From positions 1-64,000 of the forward strand of contig JBKHXK010000006.1 in the NCBI GenBank assembly GCA_046566065.1: a DNA stretch of 64,000 nt. The letters are read 5' to 3'. Shown here piece after piece: positions 54,769-62,755 of this stretch. The stretch comes from MB1-2 sp046566065. GTDB taxonomy: Bacteria > Actinomycetota > CADDZG01 > WHSQ01. The notes beneath the pieces were generated by a model. The model searched no databases. It was not told the origin of the DNA and worked only from the letters and a program-made list of their open reading frames with translations. Each line of letters starts with the position of its first letter. Position 1 is the first letter of the stretch. Position numbers and translations under genes: made by a program.

Positions 54769-56699
54769 CGGTCGTCGCCGCACCAGATGGTCAGAAGGAC
54801 GGTTTCGCGCTTGCGAAGGAGGCATCCGCGCCCGGCCCTCTTGCTCTGATCGTCGACGGGAAGCAGCGTGATCTCTCCTATGTGCCATCCGAAGGAAGCG
54901 CGGTCGAAGTGGTCACGAAGGACGAGGATCTAGGACGCGAGATAATCCGTCATTCAACGGCACACGTTCTCGCCCAGGCGGTCCTGCGCCTGTATCCCGA
55001 CGCGAAGTATTCGATCGGGCCACCCATCCAGGACGGCTTCTATTACGACTTCGACGTCGACAAGCCGTTCACGCCCGAGGACCTCGAGCGCATCGAGGCC
55101 GAGATGCGCAAGATCATCAAGGAGAACCAACGCTTCGAGCGGGAGGAGATCGACCGCGATCGGGCGCTAGAGCTGTTCGCCGATCAGCCCTACAAGGTCG
55201 AGATCATCGAGGGTGTCGACGACGCCGGCGATCCAACCCAGGCTGAAGCGGCCGAGGGCACGGTCATCTCGATCTACAAGAACGCGTCGTCCTCGGACGG
55301 GGTCGTCTCGTTCGTCGACCTGTGTCGCGGCCCCCACGTGCCCGGCACGGGACGGATCAAGGCGTTCAAGCTGCTGCGCAGCTCAGGCGCCTACTGGCGC
55401 GGCGACGAGAAGCGACCGATGCTCCAACGCATCTACGGCACCGCGTGGGAGTCGAAGGAGGCCCTAGAGGCGTACCTCCACCGTCTCGAAGAGGCCGAGA
55501 AACGCGACCATCGCAAGATCGGGCGCGACCTGGAGCTCTTCACCTGGGACGAGCAGGTCGGGCCCGGGATCGCCCTGTGGCTGCCGAACGGCGCGCACGT
55601 CCGTCAGCAACTGGAGGATCTGATCCGTTCGATGGTGCTCGAGCGGGGCTACGAGCCCGTCTACACGCCGCATATCGGGAAGTCGACGCTGTGGGAGACG
55701 AGCGGCCACCTCGACTTCTATCGGGAGAACATGTTCGGGGGCCTGGAGGTCGAGGGTGCGACCTATTACCTGAAGCCGATGAACTGCCCCTTCCACGTTC
55801 TGATCTTCGGCAGCAAGACTCGCTCCTACAGAGAGCTGCCTGTCCGCTTCGCCGAGCTGGGCACGGTCTATCGCTACGAGCGCTCCGGCGTGCTGCACGG
55901 ACTGCTGCGGGGCCGCGGGTTCACCCAGGATGATTCGCATATCTTCTGTCGCCCGGATCAGGTGGTCGACGAGCTCGTCGCCTGCGTGGAGTTCTTCCGC
56001 GATCTCTACGCGACCGTGGGCATGGGCCCGGATGAGGTCCACTTCTCGACGAAACCCGAGAAGGCGGTCGGCTCGGACGACCTCTGGAAACTGGCCGAGG
56101 AAGCCATCCCGCAAGCGCTCGAGAGAACCGGGTTGGAGTACAAGGTCGCCGAAGGGGACGGCGCCTTCTACGGGCCGAAGATCGACATCCACGTACGGGA
56201 TGCGATCGGCCGCCTGTGGCAGGTCTGCACGATCCAGGTCGACTTCCAGTTCCCGGAGCGTTTCGATCTCGCCTACGTCGACGAGAGCGGAGCGAGGGTC
56301 CGGCCCGTGATGCTGCACCGGGCGCTCTACGGATCGATAGAGCGCTTCATGGGAGTCATCACCGAGCACTTCGCGGGAGCTTTCCCCACCTGGCTGGCCC
56401 CCTTGCAGACCGTGTTGGTCCCGATCGCGGACCGGCACGCCGCATATGCGGAGTCGGTCGCGGCGCGATTGAGGGAGCGCCAGGTGCGCGTGCAGGTGGA
56501 TACGTCGGACAACACGATGGGAGCGAAGATCCGGCATCACCAGATGCAGAAGGTCCCTTACATGCTGGTCGTCGGAGACAACGAGCAGACCACCGACACC
56601 GTGTCCGTGCGACGTCGCTCAGGTGACGAAGAGCGGGACGTGAAGGTGGATGTGTTCATCGACGAGATCGTCGCCGACATCGTCGAACGCCGCGTCTGA
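54765..56699 (+). CDS. thrS: Threonyl-tRNA synthetase
   Basis: 644 residues, charging tRNA-Thr. Reduced N-terminal TGS-like part, editing (tRNA_SAD) domain with HSTAHVLAQAV and CRGPHVPGTG, catalytic class II core with Zn ligands Cys (MNCPFH), His (GFTQDDSHIFC) and His (VMLHRALYGS), and an anticodon-binding C-terminal domain (VLVPIADRHAAYAESV). ATG in the overlap with the peptidase gene. Confidence 0.96.
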   Translation: MTVVAAPDGQKDGFALAKEASAPGPLALIVDGKQRDLSYVPSEGSAVEVVTKDEDLGREIIRHSTAHVLAQAVLRLYPDAKYSIGPPIQDGFYYDFDVDKPFTPEDLERIEAEMRKIIKENQRFEREEIDRDRALELFADQPYKVEIIEGVDDAGDPTQAEAAEGTVISIYKNASSSDGVVSFVDLCRGPHVPGTGRIKAFKLLRSSGAYWRGDEKRPMLQRIYGTAWESKEALEAYLHRLEEAEKRDHRKIGRDLELFTWDEQVGPGIALWLPNGAHVRQQLEDLIRSMVLERGYEPVYTPHIGKSTLWETSGHLDFYRENMFGGLEVEGATYYLKPMNCPFHVLIFGSKTRSYRELPVRFAELGTVYRYERSGVLHGLLRGRGFTQDDSHIFCRPDQVVDELVACVEFFRDLYATVGMGPDEVHFSTKPEKAVGSDDLWKLAEEAIPQALERTGLEYKVAEGDGAFYGPKIDIHVRDAIGRLWQVCTIQVDFQFPERFDLAYVDESGARVRPVMLHRALYGSIERFMGVITEHFAGAFPTWLAPLQTVLVPIADRHAAYAESVAARLRERQVRVQVDTSDNTMGAKIRHHQMQKVPYMLVVGDNEQTTDTVSVRRRSGDEERDVKVDVFIDEIVADIVERRV

Positions 56700-56706
56700 G
56701 TTCTCC

Positions 56707-57201
56707 GTGGAACGCCTCTGGAGCCCCTGGCGGATGCAGTACATGAGCGCCGCGGGCGAGGGCAAGGGGTCGGGCGGCTGCGTCTTCTGCGATCACCTCG
56801 CCCAGGAAGACGACGAAGCAGCTCACATCCTCTTCCGCGGAGAGAGCGCGTTCGTGTTGCTGAACGCCTATCCCTACAACACGGGCCACCTGATGGTGGC
56901 CCCCGTCAGGCACGCGGGCGATCTCGTCGAGCTGAACGAGCACGAGCGGCGTGAGCTCATGGAGCTGACCAGCTCGTCCGTCGACATCATCAGGCGCGTG
57001 ATGGGGGCCGAAGGCTTCAACACCGGGATGAATCTCGGCGCCGCCGGGGGAGCGGGCATCCCGGGTCACCTCCACATGCACGTCGTCCCGCGCTGGGCCG
57101 GCGACACGAACTTCATGCCGGTGGTGGGCCGGACCAAGGTCCTGCCCGAGATGCTGGCCGATACCTACGCCAAGCTGCGCCCCGCCTTCGCCGCGCTCTA
57201 G
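56707..57201 (+). CDS. HIT-family nucleotide hydrolase/phosphorylase
   Basis: 164 residues. HIT motif GHLHMHVVPRW, preceded by CVFCDH and NAYPYNTGHLMVAPVRH, as in the Ap4A phosphorylase-like HIT proteins of actinobacteria. Start GTG 56707, 8 nt after thrS. Same thrS-HIT-pgsA-acyltransferase-pimA order as Mycobacterium, here broken by an opposite-strand EF-G-like gene. Confidence 0.88.
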   Translation: MERLWSPWRMQYMSAAGEGKGSGGCVFCDHLAQEDDEAAHILFRGESAFVLLNAYPYNTGHLMVAPVRHAGDLVELNEHERRELMELTSSSVDIIRRVMGAEGFNTGMNLGAAGGAGIPGHLHMHVVPRWAGDTNFMPVVGRTKVLPEMLADTYAKLRPAFAAL

Positions 57202-57207
57202 CCCCGC

Positions 57208-57256
57208 CCGCTTTGGCAGATAGAGCCCGCCGGTCGACGGATATCTGCCAAAGCGG
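57208..57256. repeat. Perfect 15-bp inverted repeat between convergent genes
   Basis: CCGCTTTGGCAGATA (57208-57222) and TATCTGCCAAAGCGG (57242-57256) with a 19-nt loop. It lies in the 65-bp gap between the HIT gene and the EF-G-like gene, so may terminate both, but has no T-run on either side. Confidence 0.85.
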
Positions 57257-57266
57257 CCGCGTCTGC

Positions 57267-59336
57267 TCAGTGGTGGGCGGCCGCCTCTTCTCTCTGGGCG
57301 TCTAAGACCTTCTGGGCGACGTCGTGGGGGACCTCCTGGTAGTGCGAGAAGCTCCACGAGAACGTTCCTTTGCCCCCGGTCATCGAGCGCAGGTCGGTGG
57401 CGTAATGGGATACCTCGGCGAAGGGGACCTTGGCCTTCACGATCTGGCGCCCGCCGCCGACGGTGTCGATGCCCTCGGGGATGCCGCGTCGTTTCTGAAG
57501 GTCGCCCATGATCTCGCCGGTGAACTCCTCGGGCACCATGACCTCGAGGGACCAGATCGGCTCGAGCAAGGTCACACCCGCTTTCTCCACCGCCTCTTTC
57601 ATGGCGTGAGAGCCGGCTAGCTGGAAGGCCATGTCTGACGAGTCGACGGAGTGGAACTTGCCGTCGTAGAGCTCGACCTTGAGATCGATCATCGTGAACC
57701 CCGTTCCCACCCCGCTGTCCATGGCGGAGCGGACACCCTTCTCGACTGACGGGATCCACTGGTTCGGGATGGCTCCCCCGAAGATCTTGTCCTCGAAGAC
57801 GAATCCACTGCCGCGCTCGAGGGGCTCCACCCGGATGTTGCAGATGCCGTACTGACCGTGGCCGCCGGACTGCTTCACGTGCCGTCCGACCACGTCGGCC
57901 TTCCCTTTCAAGGTCGAGCGGTACGGAACCTTGAACGGGACCTCGGCCACCTCGACCGAGAACTTCCTCTTCAGCTTCTCGACCACGACGTCCAGGTGCG
58001 CGTCTCCCATGCCCCACAGGATCGTCTGGTGCGTCTCGTCACTCCGCTCGAGCTTGAGCGCGGGGTCTTCCTCGATGATCTTCTGCAGGCCGATCATCAG
58101 TTTGTCCTCGTCGCCCTTCGTCTTCGGCGAGATCGCTTTCGGCAGCAGCGGCTCGGGCGGTTCGATACCCGGGAAGACGACCGGCGCCGACTTATCGGAG
58201 ATCGTGTCACCGGTGACCGTGTGAGCGAGCTTCGCGACGGCTCCGATGTCGCCGGCGACGATCTCTTCGAGCTGTTCCTGGTTCTTGCCCCGCATCGTGA
58301 AGACATGGCCGACGCGCTCGTCGACGTTCTTCGTCGAGTTGTGGAGCGACGTCTCTCCCTTGACGGTCCCCGAGTAGACGCGGAAGAAGCTGACACGGCC
58401 CACGTAGGGGTCTGTCATGGTTTTGAACACCAGAGCCGACATCGGCGCGTCGGGCTTCGGCTCTCGGGCCTCGCCGCTCTCGGTCTCGACCGGTGGCCGT
58501 TCCAGAGGAGAGGGCCCGGCGGCCACGATGACATCCATGAGGCGGTCGACCCCGATCAGGCTCGTCGCGGAGCCGACCACGACGGGGAACATCCGGGCTT
58601 CGTCGACGCCCTCGTGGAGCGCCTTGACGATCTCGTCCCGGGTGATCTCTCCTCCCTCGAGGTAGCGCTCGAGCAGTGCGTCGTCGCTCTCCGCGACGGA
58701 GTCCAGGAGGTCCGTGCGGACCTCGTCGACGCGCGCCTGCCGGTCCTCGGGGACGGCGACCTCTTTCGGGTCGGCACCGCTGTAGTCGTAGGCGGCGACG
58801 TCGATGACGGAGATGACCCCGTGGAAATCCGCTTCGCGGCCTAGCGGGAGCGAGATCGGCGCAACGGCCTTGCCGAAGGTCTCCCTCATCTGTTCCAGCG
58901 TGTTGCGGAACGACGAGTTCTCGCGGTCGAGCTTGTTGACGAACACCATGCGAGGAAGGCCAAGCTGGTCGGCGTAGTTCCAGGCAACCTCGGTCTGCAC
59001 CTCGAGGCCCTCGACGCCGGAGACCACGAATATCGCCAGATCGGCGACCCGCATCGCGGCGCGCATCTCGCTGGTGAAGTCCGCGTACCCGGGGGCATCC
59101 AGCACGTTGATCTTGTGGCCATCCCACTCGACCGGCGCCAGGGCGGTGGAGATCGAGATCCCCTTGCGGATCTCCTCCTCCTCGAAGTCACACACGGTGT
59201 TGCCGTCGGTGATCTTGCCCATCCGCGTGATCGCGCCGGATCGATACAGCATCGCTTCCGCGAGAGAGGTCTTGCCGGCGCCTCCGTGGCCGACGAGGAC
59301 GACGTTGCGGATGTTCTCGGTCGGGTAGTTCTTCAC
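57267..59336 (-). CDS. EF-G-like translational GTPase (FusA2 type)
   Basis: 689 residues with EF-G domain order. G1 is GHGGAGKT (16-23) where canonical EF-G has GHIDAGKT; G3 is DAPGYADF (80-87) with Tyr84 where EF-G has the catalytic His of DTPGH; G4 NKLD (134-137) is intact. This pattern marks the second EF-G class, such as mycobacterial FusA2, whose role differs from translocation. ATG 59336. Sits on the opposite strand inside the thrS-HIT / pgsA block. Confidence 0.9.
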   Translation of the reverse strand: MKNYPTENIRNVVLVGHGGAGKTSLAEAMLYRSGAITRMGKITDGNTVCDFEEEEIRKGISISTALAPVEWDGHKINVLDAPGYADFTSEMRAAMRVADLAIFVVSGVEGLEVQTEVAWNYADQLGLPRMVFVNKLDRENSSFRNTLEQMRETFGKAVAPISLPLGREADFHGVISVIDVAAYDYSGADPKEVAVPEDRQARVDEVRTDLLDSVAESDDALLERYLEGGEITRDEIVKALHEGVDEARMFPVVVGSATSLIGVDRLMDVIVAAGPSPLERPPVETESGEAREPKPDAPMSALVFKTMTDPYVGRVSFFRVYSGTVKGETSLHNSTKNVDERVGHVFTMRGKNQEQLEEIVAGDIGAVAKLAHTVTGDTISDKSAPVVFPGIEPPEPLLPKAISPKTKGDEDKLMIGLQKIIEEDPALKLERSDETHQTILWGMGDAHLDVVVEKLKRKFSVEVAEVPFKVPYRSTLKGKADVVGRHVKQSGGHGQYGICNIRVEPLERGSGFVFEDKIFGGAIPNQWIPSVEKGVRSAMDSGVGTGFTMIDLKVELYDGKFHSVDSSDMAFQLAGSHAMKEAVEKAGVTLLEPIWSLEVMVPEEFTGEIMGDLQKRRGIPEGIDTVGGGRQIVKAKVPFAEVSHYATDLRSMTGGKGTFSWSFSHYQEVPHDVAQKVLDAQREEAAAHH

Positions 59337-59438
59337 GCGGCCCCCCTGTTAAGGCGACGGTTCAGGGGCGACATCGTATTCCGCCGCGACCGGCTGCGTA
59401 AGGGCCCAGGACCGGTCCCAGAGCTGCCCGTGGCTAGG

Positions 59439-60047
59439 ATGCCGCGCATGCTGGACCGCAAGCTCCGAGCGACCTGGAACCGCGTGATGATCCCCGTGGG
59501 CAACGTCGTGGCCAAGTCGCGCCTCAGCCCTAACGCCCTCACCGGTCTTGGCCTAGTGATCCAGGCGGGGTCGTCCTGGGCGATCCTCCAGGGCCGCCTC
59601 TTGTTGGCAGCTGTCGTAGCTCTGGTCGCCGCCATCTTCGATCTCTTGGACGGAGCCGTAGCGCGTTCGCAGAAGCGCGAATCGCCCTTCGGCGCCCTGG
59701 TCGACTCCACCTCGGACCGGTTGGCCGACATGCTGTTCTTCCTTCCCCTGATGTGGCTCTACGGGGTGTCGCCGGACCTGCCCGATCGCGAGAACCGATG
59801 GATCGCGGGTCTGGCTCTGGCCGCCCTGGTCTTCTCTTTCCTCGTGTCGTACGTGAAGGCCCGTGCCGAGGGCCTCGGCTTCGACGCCAAGGTCGGGTTG
59901 GCCGAGAGGGCAGAGCGCGTGGCCATCATGATCCTGGGTCTCGCGTTCGACCAGGTCTTGATAGCCCTGGTGCTGCTGACACTGACCTCGGCCATCACCT
60001 TCGTGCAGCGCGTGCTGCACGTCCGCAAGCAGGCCCTCCCCCGATGA
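59439..60047 (+). CDS. pgsA: CDP-alcohol phosphatidyltransferase (PI-phosphate synthase-like)
   Basis: About 202 residues. Family motif DLLDGAVARSQKRESPFGAL followed by VDSTSDR fits D-x2-DG-x2-AR-x8-G-x3-D-x3-D. Followed by PIM-pathway genes, so the likely product is phosphatidylinositol phosphate. ATG 59439; ATG 59448, with AGGA 8 nt upstream, is equally possible. Stop overlaps the acyltransferase start (ATGA). Confidence 0.88.
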   Translation: MPRMLDRKLRATWNRVMIPVGNVVAKSRLSPNALTGLGLVIQAGSSWAILQGRLLLAAVVALVAAIFDLLDGAVARSQKRESPFGALVDSTSDRLADMLFFLPLMWLYGVSPDLPDRENRWIAGLALAALVFSFLVSYVKARAEGLGFDAKVGLAERAERVAIMILGLAFDQVLIALVLLTLTSAITFVQRVLHVRKQALPR

Positions 60048-60976
60048 CGTCGCCCGCGAAGCGGCCTCGCGACGAGGGCCGCTTGATCCAGGGCGTCTAC
60101 TACGCGTACGTCGCTCTCTCGGCCCTGGCACGCGTGATCCCCGAGGGTCTGGCCTACGGGTTGGCCCACGTCGCGGGGAGCTTCGCGGCCCGCCGCTCCA
60201 AGAAGCAGGAGCAGGTGGCGGCCAATCTCGCTCGCATCACCGGGGAAGCGGCGGACTCGAGGCGCGTTCGCAGCCTGGTCGTCGCCACTTTCCGTTCCTA
60301 CGCGAGGTACTGGCTCGAGACCTTCCGGCTGGTGAGGGAGGGCCGGGACTTCTTCCTCGAGCGGTTCCATGCCGCGGGGGAGGAGCACCTCGATCGAGCC
60401 CTGGCGCAGGGTCAGGGCGTGATCGTCGCGGTCGGCCATCTAGGCAACTGGGACGCCGCCGGCGCGTGGGTGGGGGCCCGGGGGAACCGCCTGGTGACGG
60501 TTGCGGAGGTCCTGAGACCGAGGCGCATGTTCGACTTCTTCGTCGAGCACCGAGCCCGGCTGGGGATGACGATCTACCCGGCCGAGAAGGGCGTGACGGA
60601 GAGGCTCGTCGCCGCGGTCGAGAGCGGGGCCGTGGTGGCGATCCTTGCGGACAGGGACCTGAAAGCGACCGGGCCCGCCGTCACGTTCTTCGGTGAGGAG
60701 GCGACGTTCCCCGGCGGCGCGGCCTCGATAGCGTTGCGAACGGGGGCCCCCTTGCTCGTTGCCGGTGTCTGGGGCGTGCAGATGGCCGGAGGCAAGCGGG
60801 GGTGGCAAGCAGAGATCTCTCCGCCGATCCAGCTCCCCGAGCAGGGGGGCCGGGAGGCCATCCAGCAGGTCACTCAGGCGGTGGCCGACCATCTGGAGGA
60901 CTTCATCCGGAGACGCCCGGAGGAATGGCACGTGCTCCAACCTTTCTGGACGAGCGACCGAGCGGCCTCTCGATGA
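60044..60976 (+). CDS. Phosphatidylinositol mannoside acyltransferase (LpxL/HtrB family)
   Basis: 310 residues. Acyltransferase Hx4D motif VGHLGNWDAAG and the ILADRDLKATGPAVTFFGEEATFPGG region typical of the family. In actinobacteria the protein at this position acylates PIM1 (mycobacterial PatA). ATG in the overlap with pgsA; stop overlaps pimA (ATGA). Confidence 0.9.
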   Translation: MTSPAKRPRDEGRLIQGVYYAYVALSALARVIPEGLAYGLAHVAGSFAARRSKKQEQVAANLARITGEAADSRRVRSLVVATFRSYARYWLETFRLVREGRDFFLERFHAAGEEHLDRALAQGQGVIVAVGHLGNWDAAGAWVGARGNRLVTVAEVLRPRRMFDFFVEHRARLGMTIYPAEKGVTERLVAAVESGAVVAILADRDLKATGPAVTFFGEEATFPGGAASIALRTGAPLLVAGVWGVQMAGGKRGWQAEISPPIQLPEQGGREAIQQVTQAVADHLEDFIRRRPEEWHVLQPFWTSDRAASR

Positions 60977-62064
60977 ACATCACGATCGTCTGTCCCTACG
61001 CGTGGGATCGCGTTGGCGGGGTCCAGTCACACGTCCGCTCACTCGCATCCGCGTTGCGCGAGCGCGGGCACGAGGTCTCCGTGCTCGCTCCTTATCGGGA
61101 GACGCCACCGGGTGATGCCGACGCGATCCGCGTCGGCCACGCCTTCGGGGTCCCGGCGAACGGCTCGGTGGCGCCGGTGGCGTTCGGGCCGCTGGCGGCT
61201 GCGGCAGTGCGCCGCGCACTGCGCGCAACGCGCCCCGATGTGTTGCACCTGCACGAGCCCCTGATCCCGAGCTTGTCGCTACTCGCGCTGTGGAACGCCA
61301 ACGCGCCAACGGTGGGAACCTTTCACGCAGCCGCCGAGGAGAGTTTCGGATACCGCATCTCGGCGCCGGTTCTTCAACGAGCTGCGTCGAAGCTGACGGT
61401 CAGGACGGCGGTATCCGACGCCGCGCGCGATCTGATCTCGCGCTACCTGCCCGGGGAATACCTGCTGACCCCTAACGGTGTCGACACCGCCCGCTTCGCA
61501 GAAGCCGATCCGGCTCCGCGGCCCCAGGGCACGACCAAGAGGGTCTTGTTCCTCGGACGGATCGAGCGACGCAAAGGTCTCGAGGTGCTGATCCAGGCTT
61601 GGACGAGGCTCCGCGACCTGGACGCCGAGTTGATCGTTGCCGGCTCGGGTCCGGAGGAGAAGGCGTGCAGGGCCCTGGCCGAGCGGCTGCAGGTTCCCGC
61701 CACGTTCCTCGGGCGCGTTCCGGACGAGGAAGTGCCCGGTCTCTACCGGAGCGCCGACGTCTACTGCGCTCCGGGTCTGCGCGGCGAGTCCTTCGGGATC
61801 GTCCTCGTGGAGGCGATGGCGGCCGGCGCCTCGGTGGTGTGCAGCGACCTTCCCGGCTTCCGAGCGGTGGCCCAGGGAGCGGCGGAGCTCGTCCCACCGG
61901 GCGATGCCGGTGCCCTGGCAGACGCCATCAGGACGGTGCTCGCGGACGACGACAAGAGCGCGGAGATGAGGAAGATGAGCAGGCTGATAGCGCGGTCGTA
62001 CGACTGGTCTCGGCTGGTCGTGGGGGTCGAGGCGATCCTGGAGAAGGCCGCGGCTGCTCGATAA
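60973..62064 (+). CDS. pimA: Phosphatidylinositol alpha-mannosyltransferase
   Basis: 363 residues, GT-B glycosyltransferase of family GT4. Starts MNITIVCPYAWDRVGGVQSHV, with acceptor-binding GVQ loop, and has the nucleotide-sugar site FLGRIERRKGLEVLI and ESFGIVLVEAMAAGASVV. Adds the first mannose from GDP-mannose to phosphatidylinositol. Third gene of the coupled chain, after pgsA and the acyltransferase. Confidence 0.93.
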   Translation: MNITIVCPYAWDRVGGVQSHVRSLASALRERGHEVSVLAPYRETPPGDADAIRVGHAFGVPANGSVAPVAFGPLAAAAVRRALRATRPDVLHLHEPLIPSLSLLALWNANAPTVGTFHAAAEESFGYRISAPVLQRAASKLTVRTAVSDAARDLISRYLPGEYLLTPNGVDTARFAEADPAPRPQGTTKRVLFLGRIERRKGLEVLIQAWTRLRDLDAELIVAGSGPEEKACRALAERLQVPATFLGRVPDEEVPGLYRSADVYCAPGLRGESFGIVLVEAMAAGASVVCSDLPGFRAVAQGAAELVPPGDAGALADAIRTVLADDDKSAEMRKMSRLIARSYDWSRLVVGVEAILEKAAAAR

Positions 62065-62071
62065 TCACCCG

Positions 62072-62755
62072 ATGGGCCCCTCAGAACTCTCCGTGGTCGC
62101 GCGCGGCGTACGCAAGACCTACCACCAGGGCGGGGACGAGATCCGGGCTCTCCGAGGGGTCGATCTCGACGTAGCGGAGGGAGAGTTCGTCGCGATCACC
62201 GGAGCCTCGGGGTCCGGTAAGTCCACCCTGCTCCACGTCCTGGGTGCACTCGACCGTCCCGATGAGGGGCGCGTCGAGATCGAGGGCCGCACGCTGGCCG
62301 ACCTGTCGGAGGAAGACCTCGCCTTGCTCCGGCGACGCCGGCTCGGCTTCGTGCTGCAGTTCTTCAATCTCCTGCCGACGTTGAGCGCGGAGGAGAACGC
62401 CGCCTTCCCTCTGCTCCTCGACGGCCACAAGGACGCTCTGTCCCGAGCGGCCGAGGCTCTCGCCAGCGTTGGGCTCGAGCATCGACGCACGCATCGTCCG
62501 GCGCAGCTCTCGGGTGGAGAGCAGCAGCGTGTTGCCCTGGCGCGCGCTCTGGTGACGCGACCCGCCGTCGTGATGGCCGACGAGCCGACGGGGAACCTGG
62601 ACTCCGCGACCGGCGAAGAGATCCTGAAGCTGCTCCGAGCGACCGCGGATAGGGGCCAGACGATCGTGATGGTCACGCACGACGAGCGCACCGCATCGTT
62701 CGCGGACCGCATGGTTCGCCTGTCCGACGGTGTGCTCGTGGATACCCCTACCTAG
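62072..62755 (+). CDS. ABC transporter ATP-binding protein (LolD/MacB type)
   Basis: 227 residues. Walker A GASGSGKSTLLHVLG, Q-loop LQFFNLLP, signature LSGGEQQRVALARAL, Walker B VMADEPTGNLD, switch His VTHDER. Partner is the FtsX-like permease that follows by 0 bp. Substrate unknown; MacB-type systems export lipids, peptides or antibiotics. Confidence 0.93.
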   Translation: MGPSELSVVARGVRKTYHQGGDEIRALRGVDLDVAEGEFVAITGASGSGKSTLLHVLGALDRPDEGRVEIEGRTLADLSEEDLALLRRRRLGFVLQFFNLLPTLSAEENAAFPLLLDGHKDALSRAAEALASVGLEHRRTHRPAQLSGGEQQRVALARALVTRPAVVMADEPTGNLDSATGEEILKLLRATADRGQTIVMVTHDERTASFADRMVRLSDGVLVDTPT

